A stretch of DNA of 64,000 bases, taken from NCBI GenBank assembly GCA_001939145.1, contig LSRX01000461.1, positions 102,955 to 166,954 of the forward strand, read 5' to 3'. This document shows, one piece after another, positions 53,119 through 64,000 of this stretch (the stretch's first letter is position 1; every line of letters starts with the position of its first letter). A program made the position numbers and the translations under genes. A model generated the notes under the pieces. It did no database searches, was not told where the DNA came from, and saw only the letters and a program-made list of their open reading frames with translations. Source of the DNA: Symbiodinium microadriaticum (taxonomy: Eukaryota > Sar > Dinophyceae > Suessiales > Symbiodiniaceae).

Positions 53119-54534
53119 CCTAAGCTTGACGTCCTAAACCCTCTCCTCTAAACCCCAATAACCTAAGTCCATGGCTTCGAGCCCCTGACCCCGCGTCGCA
53201 AAACAATGTGTCCGCCAACATTCTTTACAGACCTTTGTAACGCCAAACGGACCTGGAAGGTATATCGGCATATCTTTCTTACAAGTGTATGTCGGTTTTT
53301 CTTAATTCAAACCCGCGCGGGCCCAAAGCGTCAGAACCCTTAGGTTAGCCCCGGAGGCCTAAAAGCTCCAAAGCCCAAAAGCCCTCAAGACAGCCTCAAT
53401 CCCGCAAGGTACGTCGTGCCCGCTGCGACGGCCGGAGCCAGGGGGGTGCCCACCTCAATGGGTGTCAGGGTGTGGGGTGAACCCACCCTAAACCCTAAAC
53501 CCTAAACCCTAAACCCTAAAATCATAGGAGCAAGGATGAGGGACGTAGGGTTTTGGGCTCGAGGTTGAAGAGCAGGCGTGAGGACTTCTGCTTTGTGCTT
53601 GGGGGTTTGAAGCTTTGGGGCGTGGATAGCCCTAAAAGCCAAACCCTAAAGCCTAAAGCCCTAAACCCTAAACCCCCTAAGCCCTAAATCCTAAACCGTG
53701 GGGTTGATGATTGAAGTACCGCGGTGTAGATAGTTGTGGGCCTCGGGGTGTTGTGTTGAGGGGCTAGGGCTTCGAGCTCTTGGGTTGGCGGACGGTTCAT
53801 TTTGGGGTTGCGTGAGATTCTGAGTTTAAAGGCAGTGTTTTTTTTTTTTTTTTTTGGTGTTCTTCTGTTTTTGGTTTAGGATTTTAGTCTCTACCCTAAA
53901 CCCTAAACCCTAAACGTGTTTGAGTTTGTGGCAGGTTCAGGGCTTTGGGGCCTGCGGGATTTGGGGCTCACCAAATCACTCGTGCGCTCGATGCATTAGA
54001 GGGCCGTGCTGTGTTTTGCCTTTGGTCTGTGGTCGAAAAGACATTAGCGACAATGATTTTCGACCCTGAGTAAGGTGTACCCGCCCTAAACCTACCCACC
54101 CTAAAGCCATAAGAAAAAGCTCTAAACGCCTCTAAGCTGCATCCTCCATCGTTAAACCTAAACCCTGGACACTGTCTTACCATATATATTTAGGCTTTAA
54201 TGGCAATTGCGGATTAAAGGTCGCGGCGACCTTAATGCATAGTTCCCTGGGCCTGGGCCGAAGTATGGGTTAAGGTCCTCCGAAACCTAAGGGCTTCGCC
54301 TAAGCCCGCAGGTTCTAGGCCTACGCCTTAAAGGGGGTTTAAGCCTAAGCCGCAAGGATTTAGGCCGAAGTCTTAGGGTTTAGGCCTAAGCCCTTGGGGT
54401 TTTAGGCAAGGGTTTAGGCAGAGCCTCAAGGGTTTAGGGTTTAGGACTTAGGGTTTAGATTTAGGCAAAGCCTCAAGGGTTTAGCCTAAACCCTAGGGGT
54501 TTAGGCCTAAAGTTAAGTACTTAGGCCTAGACGG

Positions 54535-54640
54535 AGCCTGGGCCTAAACTTCGAAACCTAAGTCCGAAACCTAAGCCCGAAACCTAAGTCCGAAAGCTAA
54601 ATCCGAAACCTAAGTCCGAAAGCTAATTCCGAATTCCGCA
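54535..54640 (+). repeat. 14-bp CCGAAACCTAAGTC tandem repeat
   Basis: Six or seven units alternate AAGTCCGAAACCT and AAGCCCGAAACCT. From 54.2 kb onward CCTAAG/TTAGGC variants precede it. Confidence 0.85.
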
Positions 54641-54654
54641 AGGTTATTCCGAAG

Positions 54655-54900
54655 TTTACAATAAAGTGCATTGTGTGATACCAGGAACGGTAACCAGCAC
54701 ATGCCAATTTTTGGGTTTTGCGCTTTGACTGGGTTCATAATACAGTATGTTGCCAATTTTAGGCTTTAGCCTGCACATTGACTAGCATTGTTTAGAATAA
54801 AGTATATTGTGTGATACCAGGAACGGTAGCCAGCACATGCGAATTTTAGGGTTTAGCCTGCACATTGAATGCATTGTTTACAATAAAGTATATTGTGTGC
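54655..54900 (+). repeat. Three imperfect ~120-bp tandem copies
   Basis: AATAAAGT(G/A)(C/T)ATTGTGTGATACCAGGAACG recurs, with GCCAGCACATGC(C/G)AATTTT and GCCTGCACATTGA sharing the same order. The third copy is truncated at TTTCAGGACTG. Not telomere-derived. A short plus-strand frame (MVNEVQLYMELIRENALFYF, 54952-55032) and a longer minus-strand frame both overlap what follows; neither is preferred. Confidence 0.8.
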
Positions 54901-55338
54901 TTTCAGGACTGCAACTATAAGACAGTCCAGACGACAGCATGAAGTCATGTAATGGTGAATGAAGTCCAACTGTACATGGAACTCATTCGAGAGAATGCGC
55001 TTTTTTATTTTCCCAATGTTATGGGATTCTAAGGGTGTGTGGGCGTTATGTCTAAAGCGTGAATGTAACCTTACTATAAGACTACTCGCTCCGGAGCTGC
55101 TGAACCCTAAACCATAAACCCTCAACCCTAAACCCCTAAACCGTTGCTGTTCTACCTATACCACCCCTCGCCCCCAACAAAAACGCAGAAACTTAAACTC
55201 CTGCCTGACCCTGAGGCTCCATGTGCCTATAGAGTCTATACTTCTCAGCCTTAGAGAGTACCCCTTGAAGGCTCCTTAGGAGCCTTCCAAGGGTTCCCTT
55301 TTTAATTCTAGGATTCCCTGGAAGGCATATACGTCTAT

Positions 55339-55438
55339 GGGCAGTTCTCTAAATTGGGGGGGGGGGGTCCCTTGTTATAAGGGTGCCGAACTATGTTGGG
55401 GACCTAAAAAGGGGACCCTAATTGAGGGAACTAACCCC
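55339..55438. mobile_element. Foldback element, family D
   Basis: GGGCAGTTCTCTAAATTGGG on the left and CCCTAATTGAGGGAACTAAC on the right, with a G-run expansion in the left arm. Confidence 0.75.
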
Positions 55439-55917
55439 ATGGAAGAGAAAGGCAATCGCCCTAAATAAACCCTAAACCCTTAAACCCTAAACCCTAAACC
55501 CCTAAACCCTAAACCCCCGATGCTCAGGCTTCCGTGGTCTTATCGCAGCAGCCCTGCCAGGCTCAAACTGGAGTTTTTCGGGTCATCGCCTTTTTTTCGG
55601 GGGTTGTGAGGACACGGTTTTGGGTTTAGGGTTTAGGGTTTAGGGGTTTCGGGGTTTAGGGTGTGTAGTTCTGGGCCATTTTTGGCTTTGGTGCTTCTGG
55701 TTTTGGGGAGTTGGAGGGGGCTTAGGGTGGCCGAAGGTCAGGGATTACAGGGTTTCGGTATAAACCCTAAACCAGAAACCCGAAACCCTTGCTATGTTTT
55801 GGAGTTGGTCTATGGGTTGTTGCAGTCTTTGTCGGGCTCAATGGGTGTCGGCCTCTAAGCTCAGGAGTCAGGCTCGTTCAACGCAAAGGTTTCAGGTGGG
55901 CCACAGGACTTTGTGTG

Positions 55918-56085
55918 TATGTGTCTCCATAATAAATATAAAGAGTAAACAAATAGACAAGTAAACAAATAAATAGACAAATAGATAAATAAATAAATAG
56001 ATAAATAAATAAATAAACAGATAAATAGATAGATAAATACATAAATAAATAAGTGTATTTATATATATATATATATAAATGAATG
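55918..56085. repeat. AAATAGATA microsatellite
   Basis: AAAT/GATA units ending in a TA run. Confidence 0.95.
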
Positions 56086-56215
56086 AATAGGTGTTTTGTG
56101 CTACTGGATCCAAAACCCCTGCGCCTTTGGGGTTCGGCAGGAACGGATAAATTGGGGGGCGGGGAGCTACATCCAGAAAACCAAGCCCTAGACTCCTAGA
56201 CCCTATGGTTTAGGG

Positions 56216-59200
56216 TTTAGGGTTTAGGGTTTAAGGTTTAGGGTTTAGGGTTTAGGGTTTTATAAACCCTGAACCCGAAGCCCCCAAATCAGCCCCAAAC
56301 CCAAAGCCGTGAGCACTAGCACCCTGAACCCCGCAACCTTGAGCCCCACCCAAGGCATCGAACCATCAAGCCCAACAGCACAACAAGCTGAAGTTTAGGG
56401 TTTAGGGTTTAGCGATGTTTCAGAGGATCGTGTTCAGTTTACAAGCCCGCAAGCCAACGTTGTTCATGATTGGAAAAGGGGCCTCGGAGCATGCCATAGT
56501 ACAGTTCTTCACTCACGATGTTGTGACAGTTTGTTAAGATCTCACTCTTCGACGACCCTGAAATCCAGCTTTGTGGCGCAAGGCCCCTGTGCAAATCCAG
56601 GAGAACCTCTTTGCGCGCCCTCCCAGCCTGTCGACGACGTGCACCACCCTTCCACAGGTTGGGGCTAGGGTTGCGGGTTTTGGGTGTAGGGTTTAGGGTT
56701 GAGGTCTCATAGGTTTTGGAGCTGCAGGCTTCAGGGCGTACTACTCCGGGTTGAGCTTTTTTTTGCTGGGTTCTGGGGTAAAGGATTCTAAGAAGGACTC
56801 CAGACGGGTATTGCCGGGTTCAGGGTCAGCGTCTGGACGGTGCTGCAGGATCCGGAGCCCTAAACCCTAAACCCCTAAACCCCTAAACCCCTAAACCCCT
56901 AAACCCCTAAACCCCTAAACCCCTAAACCCCTGAACCCCTGAACCCTAAACCCCTAAACCCCTAAACCCTAAACCCCTAAACCCCTAAACCCTAAACCCC
57001 TAAACCCCCAAACCCCTAAACCCTAAACCCTAAACCCTAAACCGGGAGGATTAAGTCAGTGAGGCTCTCCCTCGAGTTGGTCGGGTGTAGGGTCCATCAG
57101 GCCTCAGCTCTTCAAGAGATTTTGGGTTTAGGGTTTAGGGTTTAGGGAATTTATCCAGAGCACAAAAGGGTGTTTCATGCCCACTTCTGGTGACGGCTTT
57201 TCACCGCGGACATCGGGAAAGTCTGGTGGACTGTAAGGTTTGGGATTGTACCTAGTAGCTGAGTAAGTAACCTTTAGCCGTTTTGGGCTCATATATCCCT
57301 ACCATTATTGAAAGGTTAACCTGTTTTGGGCTAGGATGCTCAGCTGCCCGTTTGGATGGCTGTTTTCAACAGGAAGCTCCTGAAAGATCAAGCCCTAAAC
57401 CCTAAACCCAACAACCCTACAACCCTAAACCCTAAAACCCTAAACCCTAAACCCCTAAACTCTAAGCCCTAAAGCCTTAACCCTAAAGCTCTCAGCACAA
57501 AGATCCGAAGAAAAAGGGCCCGAAAGCCCGAGCGCCACAGACATCAGCATCCTTAAACCCTGAAGCCTCAAGAGACGCCAAGACCCTCAAACCATAATTT
57601 AGGGTTTTAGGGTTTTAGGGTTTTAGGGTTTTAGGGTTTAGGGCTTAGGGGTTTAGGGTTGAGGGTTTAGGGGTTTAGGGTTTAGAGACGCCAAGACCCT
57701 CAAACCTCCGAGTTTCCACGGATACCCACAGGACCGATGATATAAAACCTTAAGGATGTAACACTACTGTTGGTGATGTAAAACCTTAAGGACCTTAAAC
57801 TGTGGGAATTATGGTATATCACATTCCTTATTATGGGTACTGCAGGATGTATATATCATCAACCGTATCCCATAGGTCCCTACAAAACAAAACCTGCTAA
57901 CCTAGGGTCTCTCTCTTAAGAGCCCATTAATTTCAGAGAGCTACCGACCCTTGGGGGTTTAGGGTTCAGGGGTTTCGGGGCATTTAGGCATTTCAGGATT
58001 TAGGGTTTAGGGTTTAAGGTTTAGGGTTTAGGGTTTAGGGTTTTATAAACCCTGAACCCGAAGCCCCCAAATCAGCCCCAAACCCAAAGCCGTGAGCACT
58101 AGCACCCTGAACCCCGCAACCTTGAGCCCCACCCAAGGCATCGAACCATCAAGCCCAACAGCACAACAAGCTGAAGTTTAGGGTTTAGGGTTTAGCGATG
58201 TTTCAGAGGATCGTGTTCAGTTTACAAGCCCGCAAGCCAACGTTGTTCATGATTGGAAAAGGGGCCTCGGAGCATGCCATAGTACAGTTCTTCACTCACG
58301 ATGTTGTGACAGTTTGTTAAGATCTCACTCTTCGACGACCCTGAAATCCAGCTTTGTGGCGCAAGGCCCCTGTGCAAATCCAGGAGAACCTCTTTGCGCG
58401 CCCTCCCAGCCTGTCGACGACGTGCACCACCCTTCCACAGGTTGGGGCTAGGGTTGCGGGTTTTGGGTGTAGGGTTTAGGGTTGAGGTCTCATAGGTTTT
58501 GGAGCTGCAGGCTTCAGGGCGTACTACTCCGGGTTGAGCTTTTTTTTGCTGGGTTCTGGGGTAAAGGATTCTAAGAAGGACTCCAGACGGGTATTGCCGG
58601 GTTCAGGGTCAGCGTCTGGACGGTGCTGCAGGATCCGGAGCCCTAAACCCTAAACCCCTAAACCCCTAAACCCCTAAACCCCTAAACCCCTAAACCCCTG
58701 AACCCCTGAACCCTAAACCCCTAAACCCCTAAACCCTAAACCCCTAAACCCCTAAACCCTAAACCCCTAAACCCCCAAACCCCTAAACCCTAAACCCTAA
58801 ACCCTAAACCGGGAGGATTAAGTCAGTGAGGCTCTCCCTCGAGTTGGTCGGGTGTAGGGTCCATCAGGCCTCAGCTCTTCAAGAGATTTTGGGTTTAGGG
58901 TTTAGGGTTTAGGGAATTTATCCAGAGCACAAAAGGGTGTTTCATGCCCACTTCTGGTGACGGCTTTTCACCGCGGACATCGGGAAAGTCTGGTGGACTG
59001 TAAGGTTTGGGATTGTACCTAGTAGCTGAGTAAGTAACCTTTAGCCGTTTTGGGCTCATATATCCCTACCATTATTGAAAGGTTAACCTGTTTTGGGCTA
59101 GGATGCTCAGCTGCCCGTTTGGATGGCTGTTTTCAACAGGAAGCTCCTGAAAGATCAAGCCCTAAACCCTAAACCCAACAACCCTACAACCCTAAACCCT

Positions 59201-59760
59201 AAAACCCTAAACCCTAAACCCCTAAACTCTAAGCCCTAAAGCCTTAACCCTAAAGCTCTCAGCACAAAGATCCGAAGAAAAAGGGCCCGAAAGCCCGAGC
59301 GCCACAGACATCAGCATCCTTAAACCCTGAAGCCTCAAGAGACGCCAAGACCCTCAAACCATAATTTAGGGTTTTAGGGTTTTAGGGTTTTAGGGTTTTA
59401 GGGTTTAGGGCTTAGGGGTTTAGGGTTGAGGGTTTAGGGGTTTAGGGTTTAGAGACGCCAAGACCCTCAAACCTCCGAGTTTCCACGGATACCCACAGGA
59501 CCGATGATATAAAACCTTAAGGATGTAACACTACTGTTGGTGATGTAAAACCTTAAGGACCTTAAACTGTGGGAATTATGGTATATCACATTCCTTATTA
59601 TGGGTACTGCAGGATGTATATATCATCAACCGTATCCCATAGGTCCCTACAAAACAAAACCTGCTAACCTAGGGTCTCTCTCTTAAGAGCCCATTAATTT
59701 CAGAGAGCTACCGACCCTTGGGGGTTTAGGGTTCAGGGGTTTCGGGGCATTTAGGCATTT
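56216..59760. repeat. Tandem duplication of a 1783-bp segment
   Basis: Copy 1 (56216-57998) is repeated at 57999-59760. The two are essentially identical, except that a run of CCCCTAAA has seven units in copy 1 and five in copy 2 (16 bp). Each copy includes telomeric tracts and one diverged family B element (57732-57867 and about 59503-59633). No gene is recognised in the unit. Either a very recent duplication or an assembly error. Confidence 0.95.
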
Positions 59761-60059
59761 AGTGATTTAGGGTTTAGGGTTTAGGGGCATTTAAGGATTT
59801 CAGGATTTAGGGTTTAGGGTTTAGGGGTTAAGGATTTAGGGATTGAGGGGTTTAGGGGTTTAGGTTTAGGGCTTAGGGTTAAGACCAAGGAGCCTTGCAA
59901 AGCACGGTGAAGCCCGACTCGACGTCTTAGGCCCGCTGCTGAAATCCCCCTAGACAGGAACCTTTACCCTGCCCCAGACCTTCCGGACCGAATACCCCTT
60001 AAACTTAGGGGCCCTATACCCTTATACTATGATACCCTTATACTATGATGTTTGACATA

Positions 60060-60140
60060 GCATATATATATATATATATATATACATATGTGTGAAAATG
60101 TAGATATGTGAATATAGATATATATATATATATACATACA
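60060..60140. repeat. TA microsatellite
   Basis: Two TA runs separated by a unique 45-bp spacer. Confidence 0.95.
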
Positions 60141-60176
60141 CATGTATGTTACATTATAATTGAGCCTAAGATTCAG

Positions 60177-60303
60177 TGCATTTTGTGAAGAGAAGTCCCC
60201 GACAGGTCGTGCCTCCGCTCCTCTCACCGAGGCCCTTCGGAAGACACATCTGGGCTTTTTTGAGGCTTCAAGACGGATTCTTGTTATGCCAAGCCCTACT
60301 TGA
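60177..60303 (+). CDS. Putative terminal exon, unknown protein
   Basis: CCTAAGATTCAG is followed by AFCEEKSPTGRASAPLTEAL, RKTHLGFFEASRRILVMPSP, then TGA. Helical and basic. A longer overlapping frame in the same region is more hydrophobic and less likely. Confidence 0.4.
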
Positions 60304-60674
60304 GGGCAAGACCCCCCCTCACCCGAATTTTTCCGGCCTTCTTCTTTTTGAGAGCGTTTTGGGCCCCTATTGAAGCCATCTGAAGCTCGTATTAAAGCCT
60401 TATTAAGGCCTTATGAAGGCCATAGGCAGTTAATTAAAGTCATGCAAACCGTGATAAACCGGAGGTCGTCTCGGACGAGTCTACAGGTCACGCCGCGACA
60501 AAGCCCAGCCCTCGGTGGAATGGATTGAAGGTTTAGGGTTCAGGGTTTAGGGTTTAGGGTTAGGAATAAAGGTGCACTGAGACATGTAGGAAGGCTTTAA
60601 TAGTTTTTTAGTGTGTGTGTATGTGTGTGTGTGTGTGTTTTTTTTTGTGAGGTCTCGTAGGAAATGGCGTTGAC

Positions 60675-60756
60675 CTGTATGTCATCGTGCAGTTCATAGA
60701 GGGGATAGAGGGAGATAGCTTCTAGGGGTGGGTGGAAGCCTGAGGGCTTGCGTCCC
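60675..60756 (-). CDS. Putative minus-strand exon beside a family B element
   Basis: On the minus strand GGGTCAG|G opens a frame encoding KPSGFHPPLEAISLYPLYEL and HDDIQ, ending at ATACAG|GTCAAC. A family B element lies immediately upstream on that strand, in the presumed intron. Confidence 0.35.
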
Positions 60757-60775
60757 CTGACCCGAAAACATGATA

Positions 60776-60877
60776 GCGGTTGATGATATAAATCCTGCAT
60801 TACCCATAATAAGGAGTATACCATAATTCCCATAGCTTAGGGCCCTTGAGGTAGTCCAGGATTCATATCATCAAAAA
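60776..60877. mobile_element. Foldback element, family B
   Basis: GGTTGATGATATAAATCCTG...CCAGGATTCATATCATCA, with the conserved CCCATAATAAGG and TTCCCATAG core. Confidence 0.8.
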
Positions 60878-61224
60878 TAGCCGTTGGGCCGGGCTTTACA
60901 TGTCAGTCAAGGCTCGTTTGGGATCCCCAGGCTCTCCCAATATCCCTAGATCACCAAAGTAACAGCGAAGCTGGGTTTAGGGTTTAGGGTTTAGGGTTAC
61001 TTCCTCGCTGCTTCTTGGGGGATGGTTGCTTTTGGAGATTGACAGGCAGGGCTTGCGGAACGTCCGCGTCATGAGGGTTTCGGGGGATCCCTTATAAACC
61101 CTTAACCCTGGACTTTGTCCACGGTGTGGATTTCCGAATCCTAGGGTCAGGCTTTGTGGGGGTTCCTTGTGTCATTGGGACCTTGGTTGAGCTTTCAGAC
61201 AGCAAGGGACACAAAATGCACCCC

Positions 61225-61970
61225 CGCCTTACAAACACCTACAAAAACCCTAAAGCCCTAAGACCCTAAACTAAAACCCTAAACCCTAAACCCTAAACCC
61301 TAAAACCCTTAAACCGCTAACCCCTAAACCCTAAAGCCCCAAAGCCCTAAAGCCCTAAATCCTAAATTCTGAACCCTAAAACCCTAAAGCCCCAAAGCCC
61401 TGAAACCCTAAATCCCTAAACCCCTAAACCCCTACACCCCTAAACCCTAAACCCTAAACCCTAAACCCTAAACCCTAAAACTCTGCAGCCGAAACGCCCT
61501 AAAACGCTGAAGGCCGAACTCCCTAAACCCCTAAAGCCCTAAACCCGAAAGCCCTAAACCCTAATGCTCCCTAAACCCTAAACCCCCAAACCCCAAACCC
61601 TAAGCCCTAAACCCTAAAACCTTAAACCCCTAAAGCCCTAAAACCCTAAACCCTAAACCATAGACCTTAAAACCCTAAACCCTAAACCGTAGACCCTAAC
61701 ACCCTAAAGCCCCTAAACCCCAAAACCCGAAAACTCTAAAACCCTAAATTCCTAAACCCCCAAATCCCTAAACCCTATAGACCCTAAAACCCGAAAGCCC
61801 CAAAACCCAAAATCGCTAAATTACTAAACCCCTAAGCCCTGAACCCCTAAGCCCTAAACCCTTAACCCTAAAACCCTAAAGCCCTAACCCCGTAAAACCC
61901 TAAACCATAAAGCCCTAAACCCTTAGCCCCAAACCCCTAAACCCCTAAACCCCTAAACCCTAAACACTCT
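61225..61970. repeat. Long degenerate CCCTAAA run
   Basis: About 745 bp of CCCTAAA with many substitutions and 8-bp CCCCTAAA or CCCTAAAG variants. No island long enough to hold an exon. The longest C-rich stretch apart from the 39-bp array. Confidence 0.95.
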
Positions 61971-62077
61971 TTATCACATATAACTAGATTTTCTGGTGTA
62001 AGGTCCATGTTGGACCTTAGCCGACCTTAACCCAACAATCGGCTCAGGGTTTATATAAACCTCGACCTCCTTGTTGG

Positions 62078-62470
62078 AATCAAGGTCCCCGGACCTTAAT
62101 CCAAAACTCGGGTCAGTCTGTCGGAGCCCCTCATGATTGACGCGATTTGTGGATGAAGGTCCCGGGAATTCCCCGGGCCCAGCCCTAAACCCTAAACCCT
62201 AAACACCCTCAACCCTAAACCCCTAAACCTTGAACCCTAAACCCTAAACCCCTAAACCCCTAAACACCCTAGACCCCAAACCCCAATCCAGCCTAGCCCA
62301 GCCCGGCCTAGTCCAGTCCTTCCTTTCGGCTCCGGGCTTAATAAACCTTGGCCTCCTTGTTTGGCTTAAGGAGGGTTTAGGGTTTAGTAAGGGCCTTAAC
62401 CCAAAAATTCGGGTCAATGATTCGGGGCTCCTAATGGTTGACCCGATTTCTGGTTTAAGGCCCATTCGGA
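62078..62470. mobile_element. Family I foldback elements (at least two copies)
   Basis: CCTTAACCCAAAAATTCGGG and ACCCGATTTCTGGTTTAAGG form inverted ends at about 62391-62463. A second copy at about 62090-62155 has CCTTAATCCAAAACTCGGGT and GACGCGATTTGTGGATGAAG. A further half copy starts near 62000. Confidence 0.6.
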
Positions 62471-62498
62471 CCTTAATCCAAAGTCGGCTCAGGGGTTC

Positions 62499-62956
62499 AT
62501 GGCCATCAATACCTGGTGTCGAGTGGCTCTGGATGTTCGTGTGATACTCAACGAGGGCGGCCGCCACTCGAAGTGCCAACAATGGCTCGCGGCACCGCCG
62601 CCAGGCACACAGGCGCTGCCTGACACGGAATTCATACTCTCGCCGCTAGACATTTTGAAAGCCGTCCCGGCTTGCGGACAGCTTGGATGGCACTAGTTGC
62701 GGAAGGCTTGGCGAGCAATGCCCTTGCAGCGAATGGCGATGGAGAGCAGCCTCGTGATGTGGAGCGCCAGGTGGCCTAAACTTTCTTCGGCAACTTCAGG
62801 ACCTTGGAGCCACAGCAATTGTCAGAAGATCAACGGAAGCGCCGGCTTGCCATTCTGGAGTTGCCGCAGACGCGACGTGGGAAGAAGCTGAAAGTTCTCC
62901 GGCTGCTACGTGTAACACTGTTGTGCTCTCGATCATCTGCTACTCCACAAAGATAA
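62499..62956 (+). pseudogene. Broken coding fragment, unknown protein
   Basis: One frame from 62499 (INTWCRVALDVRVILNEGGR ... DTEFILSPLDILKAVPACG) gives way near 62690 to another: ALVAEGLASNALAANGDGEQ, an in-frame TAA at 62777, then FRTLEPQQLSEDQRKRRLAI and LELPQTRRGKKLKVLRLLRV to TAA 62956. GC-rich codons and lack of telomeric repeats mark it off from its surroundings. I interpret it as a recent pseudogene or a fragment with missed introns. Confidence 0.42.
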
Positions 62957-63484
62957 TCTAGTTTAAGCGTCCGGCGCAAACCGCCTCGTGCTCAGGTGAC
63001 GGATCGAACCCTAAACCCTGAACCCTAAAACCCTACAGCCGGAAACCCCTAAAGCCCTAAAGCCCTAAACCCTGAAACCCTAAACCCTAAAGCCCCGAAA
63101 CTCTAAAACCCTGAAACCCCTAAACCCCTAAAGCCCTAAAGGCGCCTTCGCAACGGGAGCTCCAAGGCCCGGGAGCACGGACAGAATCCGACTTTCTCCT
63201 TGCTTCTTTCAGGGTTTAGGGTTTAGGGTTTAGGGCCAAAGGACGACGGGGGAGCTTCGGAGAAAAAAGGGTGGACGGCTTTTTTGGGGGTTTAGTGTGT
63301 GTGTGTGTGTGTGTGTTTTTCTTCTTCGGGTGTTGCAGGTTTAGGGTTTAAAGGTTTGGGTTTCGGGCGGTTTTTCAGACAAGAATTCAGAAGAGACCTT
63401 AGGATAGCCCCTAGGCAGCACCATCCTGATACCAAGCCCTAAGCCCTCAACCCTAAACCCTAAACCCCATAAGGGGACCCTTCG

Positions 63485-63598
63485 TCTCACGAAGCCGTCA
63501 TGAGAGAAGGACAAGGTTTCTTCATAGCGGCTGCTTTAGGCATGGGGACCCTGAGAGGTGCAGCTCCGCTGCAGGCAGACCGACCCAGTAATCCGTGA
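63485..63598 (+). CDS. Putative terminal exon, unknown protein
   Basis: A 37-codon open block (SHEAVMREGQGFFIAAALGM, GTLRGAAPLQADRPSNP) ends at TGA 63596-63598. CCCTAAA units lie just upstream and TTTAGGG just downstream. Confidence 0.35.
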   Translation, partial: SHEAVMREGQGFFIAAALGMGTLRGAAPLQADRPSNP

Positions 63599-63796
63599 TA
63601 AGCAGCCGTCTGACTTTTCAGGGTTTAGGGTTTAGGGGTCGGTTTCCAACAGTTGCACAGGCACAGAGACAACAAGATCAGAGACACTTTCCAGGGCAGG
63701 ATCTGTTTAAACCCCTAAACCCCTAAACCCTAAACCCTAAACCCTAAACCCTAAACCCTAAACCCTAAACCTAAACAACTGGGTGTTTGGACGCAG

Positions 63797-63878
63797 GAGC
63801 TAGGCCCGGCAAGCCCACGCCGAAAGTAGCACCGGATCTTCTCGGAACCCGGTACCGACCACGAAGTTCGCACGAGTT
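63797..63878 (+). CDS. Putative terminal exon after a CCCTAAA tract
   Basis: GGACGCAG|G, 17 bp after a run of CCCTAAA, opens ARPGKPTPKVAPDLLGTRYR and PRSSHELST, ending in TAG within CATAGGG. Confidence 0.33.
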
Positions 63879-64000
63879 GAGTACATAGGGTTTAGGGGCT
63901 TCGGGTTTGGGGAGTTAGGGTCTTATAAGGATGAAGTATAAGGGTTTAGGGTTTAGGGTGTTTGCTTTCGGGTTTAGGGTGAATACATGAACCTAGACCT

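Noticed and set aside
54853..55125. 90-aa minus-strand ORF at 55 kb
   Set aside because: A plus-strand frame over the same bases is equally protein-like, so the strand cannot be decided. No splice context favours either.
57268..57300. Match to the dinoflagellate spliced leader (TAGCCGTTTTGGGCTCA)
   Set aside because: It differs from the leader at several positions, lacks the trailing AAG and a downstream donor, and is duplicated only as part of the 1.78-kb unit. Another weak match at about 55675 is no better.

Overview
The window looks like nuclear DNA of a dinoflagellate or close alveolate relative. Three things point there. The repeat unit everywhere is TTTAGGG/CCCTAAA. The one gene that can be reconstructed with confidence, a serine carboxypeptidase at 32.6-35.1 kb, uses GT-AG, GC-AG and GA-AG introns with a G after almost every acceptor AG, the relaxed rule known from dinoflagellates. 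Several of its short introns are bounded by inverted repeats and direct repeats, as in introner elements. There is no operon, ribosome binding site, CRISPR array or prokaryotic feature. Three long N gaps and several single Ns show a draft scaffold.

Layout. 0-2.2 kb: telomere-type tracts in both orientations. 2.2-6.7 kb: mixed sequence with foldback elements and a frameshifted coding fragment. 6.8-8.35 kb: a very uniform 39-bp minisatellite built from telomere units. 8.7-14.6 kb: coding-like exons (10.9-11.4 and 14.2-14.6 kb most coherent) and a large ATC microsatellite. 15.1-18.4 kb: a nested foldback element, then a proposed six-exon gene for a 193-aa protein. 18.4-22.5 kb: microsatellites, telomeric repeats and an N gap. 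22.8-24.1 kb: dense coding-like sequence with very short introns. 25.8-29.3 kb: a ubiquitin-like gene in tiny exons with introns of about 1.65 kb. 30.4-31.1 kb: a three-exon unknown gene. 32.6-35.1 kb: the carboxypeptidase gene. 35.3-46.2 kb: scattered coding-like exons on both strands among repeats. 46.9-50.2 kb: a glutamine-rich multi-exon gene. 52.7-53.1 kb: a two-exon gene end whose intron is almost pure CCCTAAA. 54.5-60 kb: tandem repeats and a 1.78-kb tandem duplication. 60-64 kb: coding-like exons, a 750-bp degenerate telomeric run and a broken coding fragment.

The main theme is intron biology. Telomere-type repeats, usually treated as subtelomeric debris, here lie between exon-like blocks whose reading frames join across them, and the repeat GTTTAGGG sits at several proposed donor sites. 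At least nine families of 80-210 bp foldback (MITE-like) elements are scattered through the window, and several lie inside introns.

Limits. Only the carboxypeptidase and the ubiquitin-like fragment are identified by protein family. The other exon models rest on open frame, protein-like composition, splice-site pattern and phase agreement. Short open frames arise easily by chance, so each is a hypothesis with the stated confidence. I found no convincing tRNA, rRNA or spliced-leader gene.
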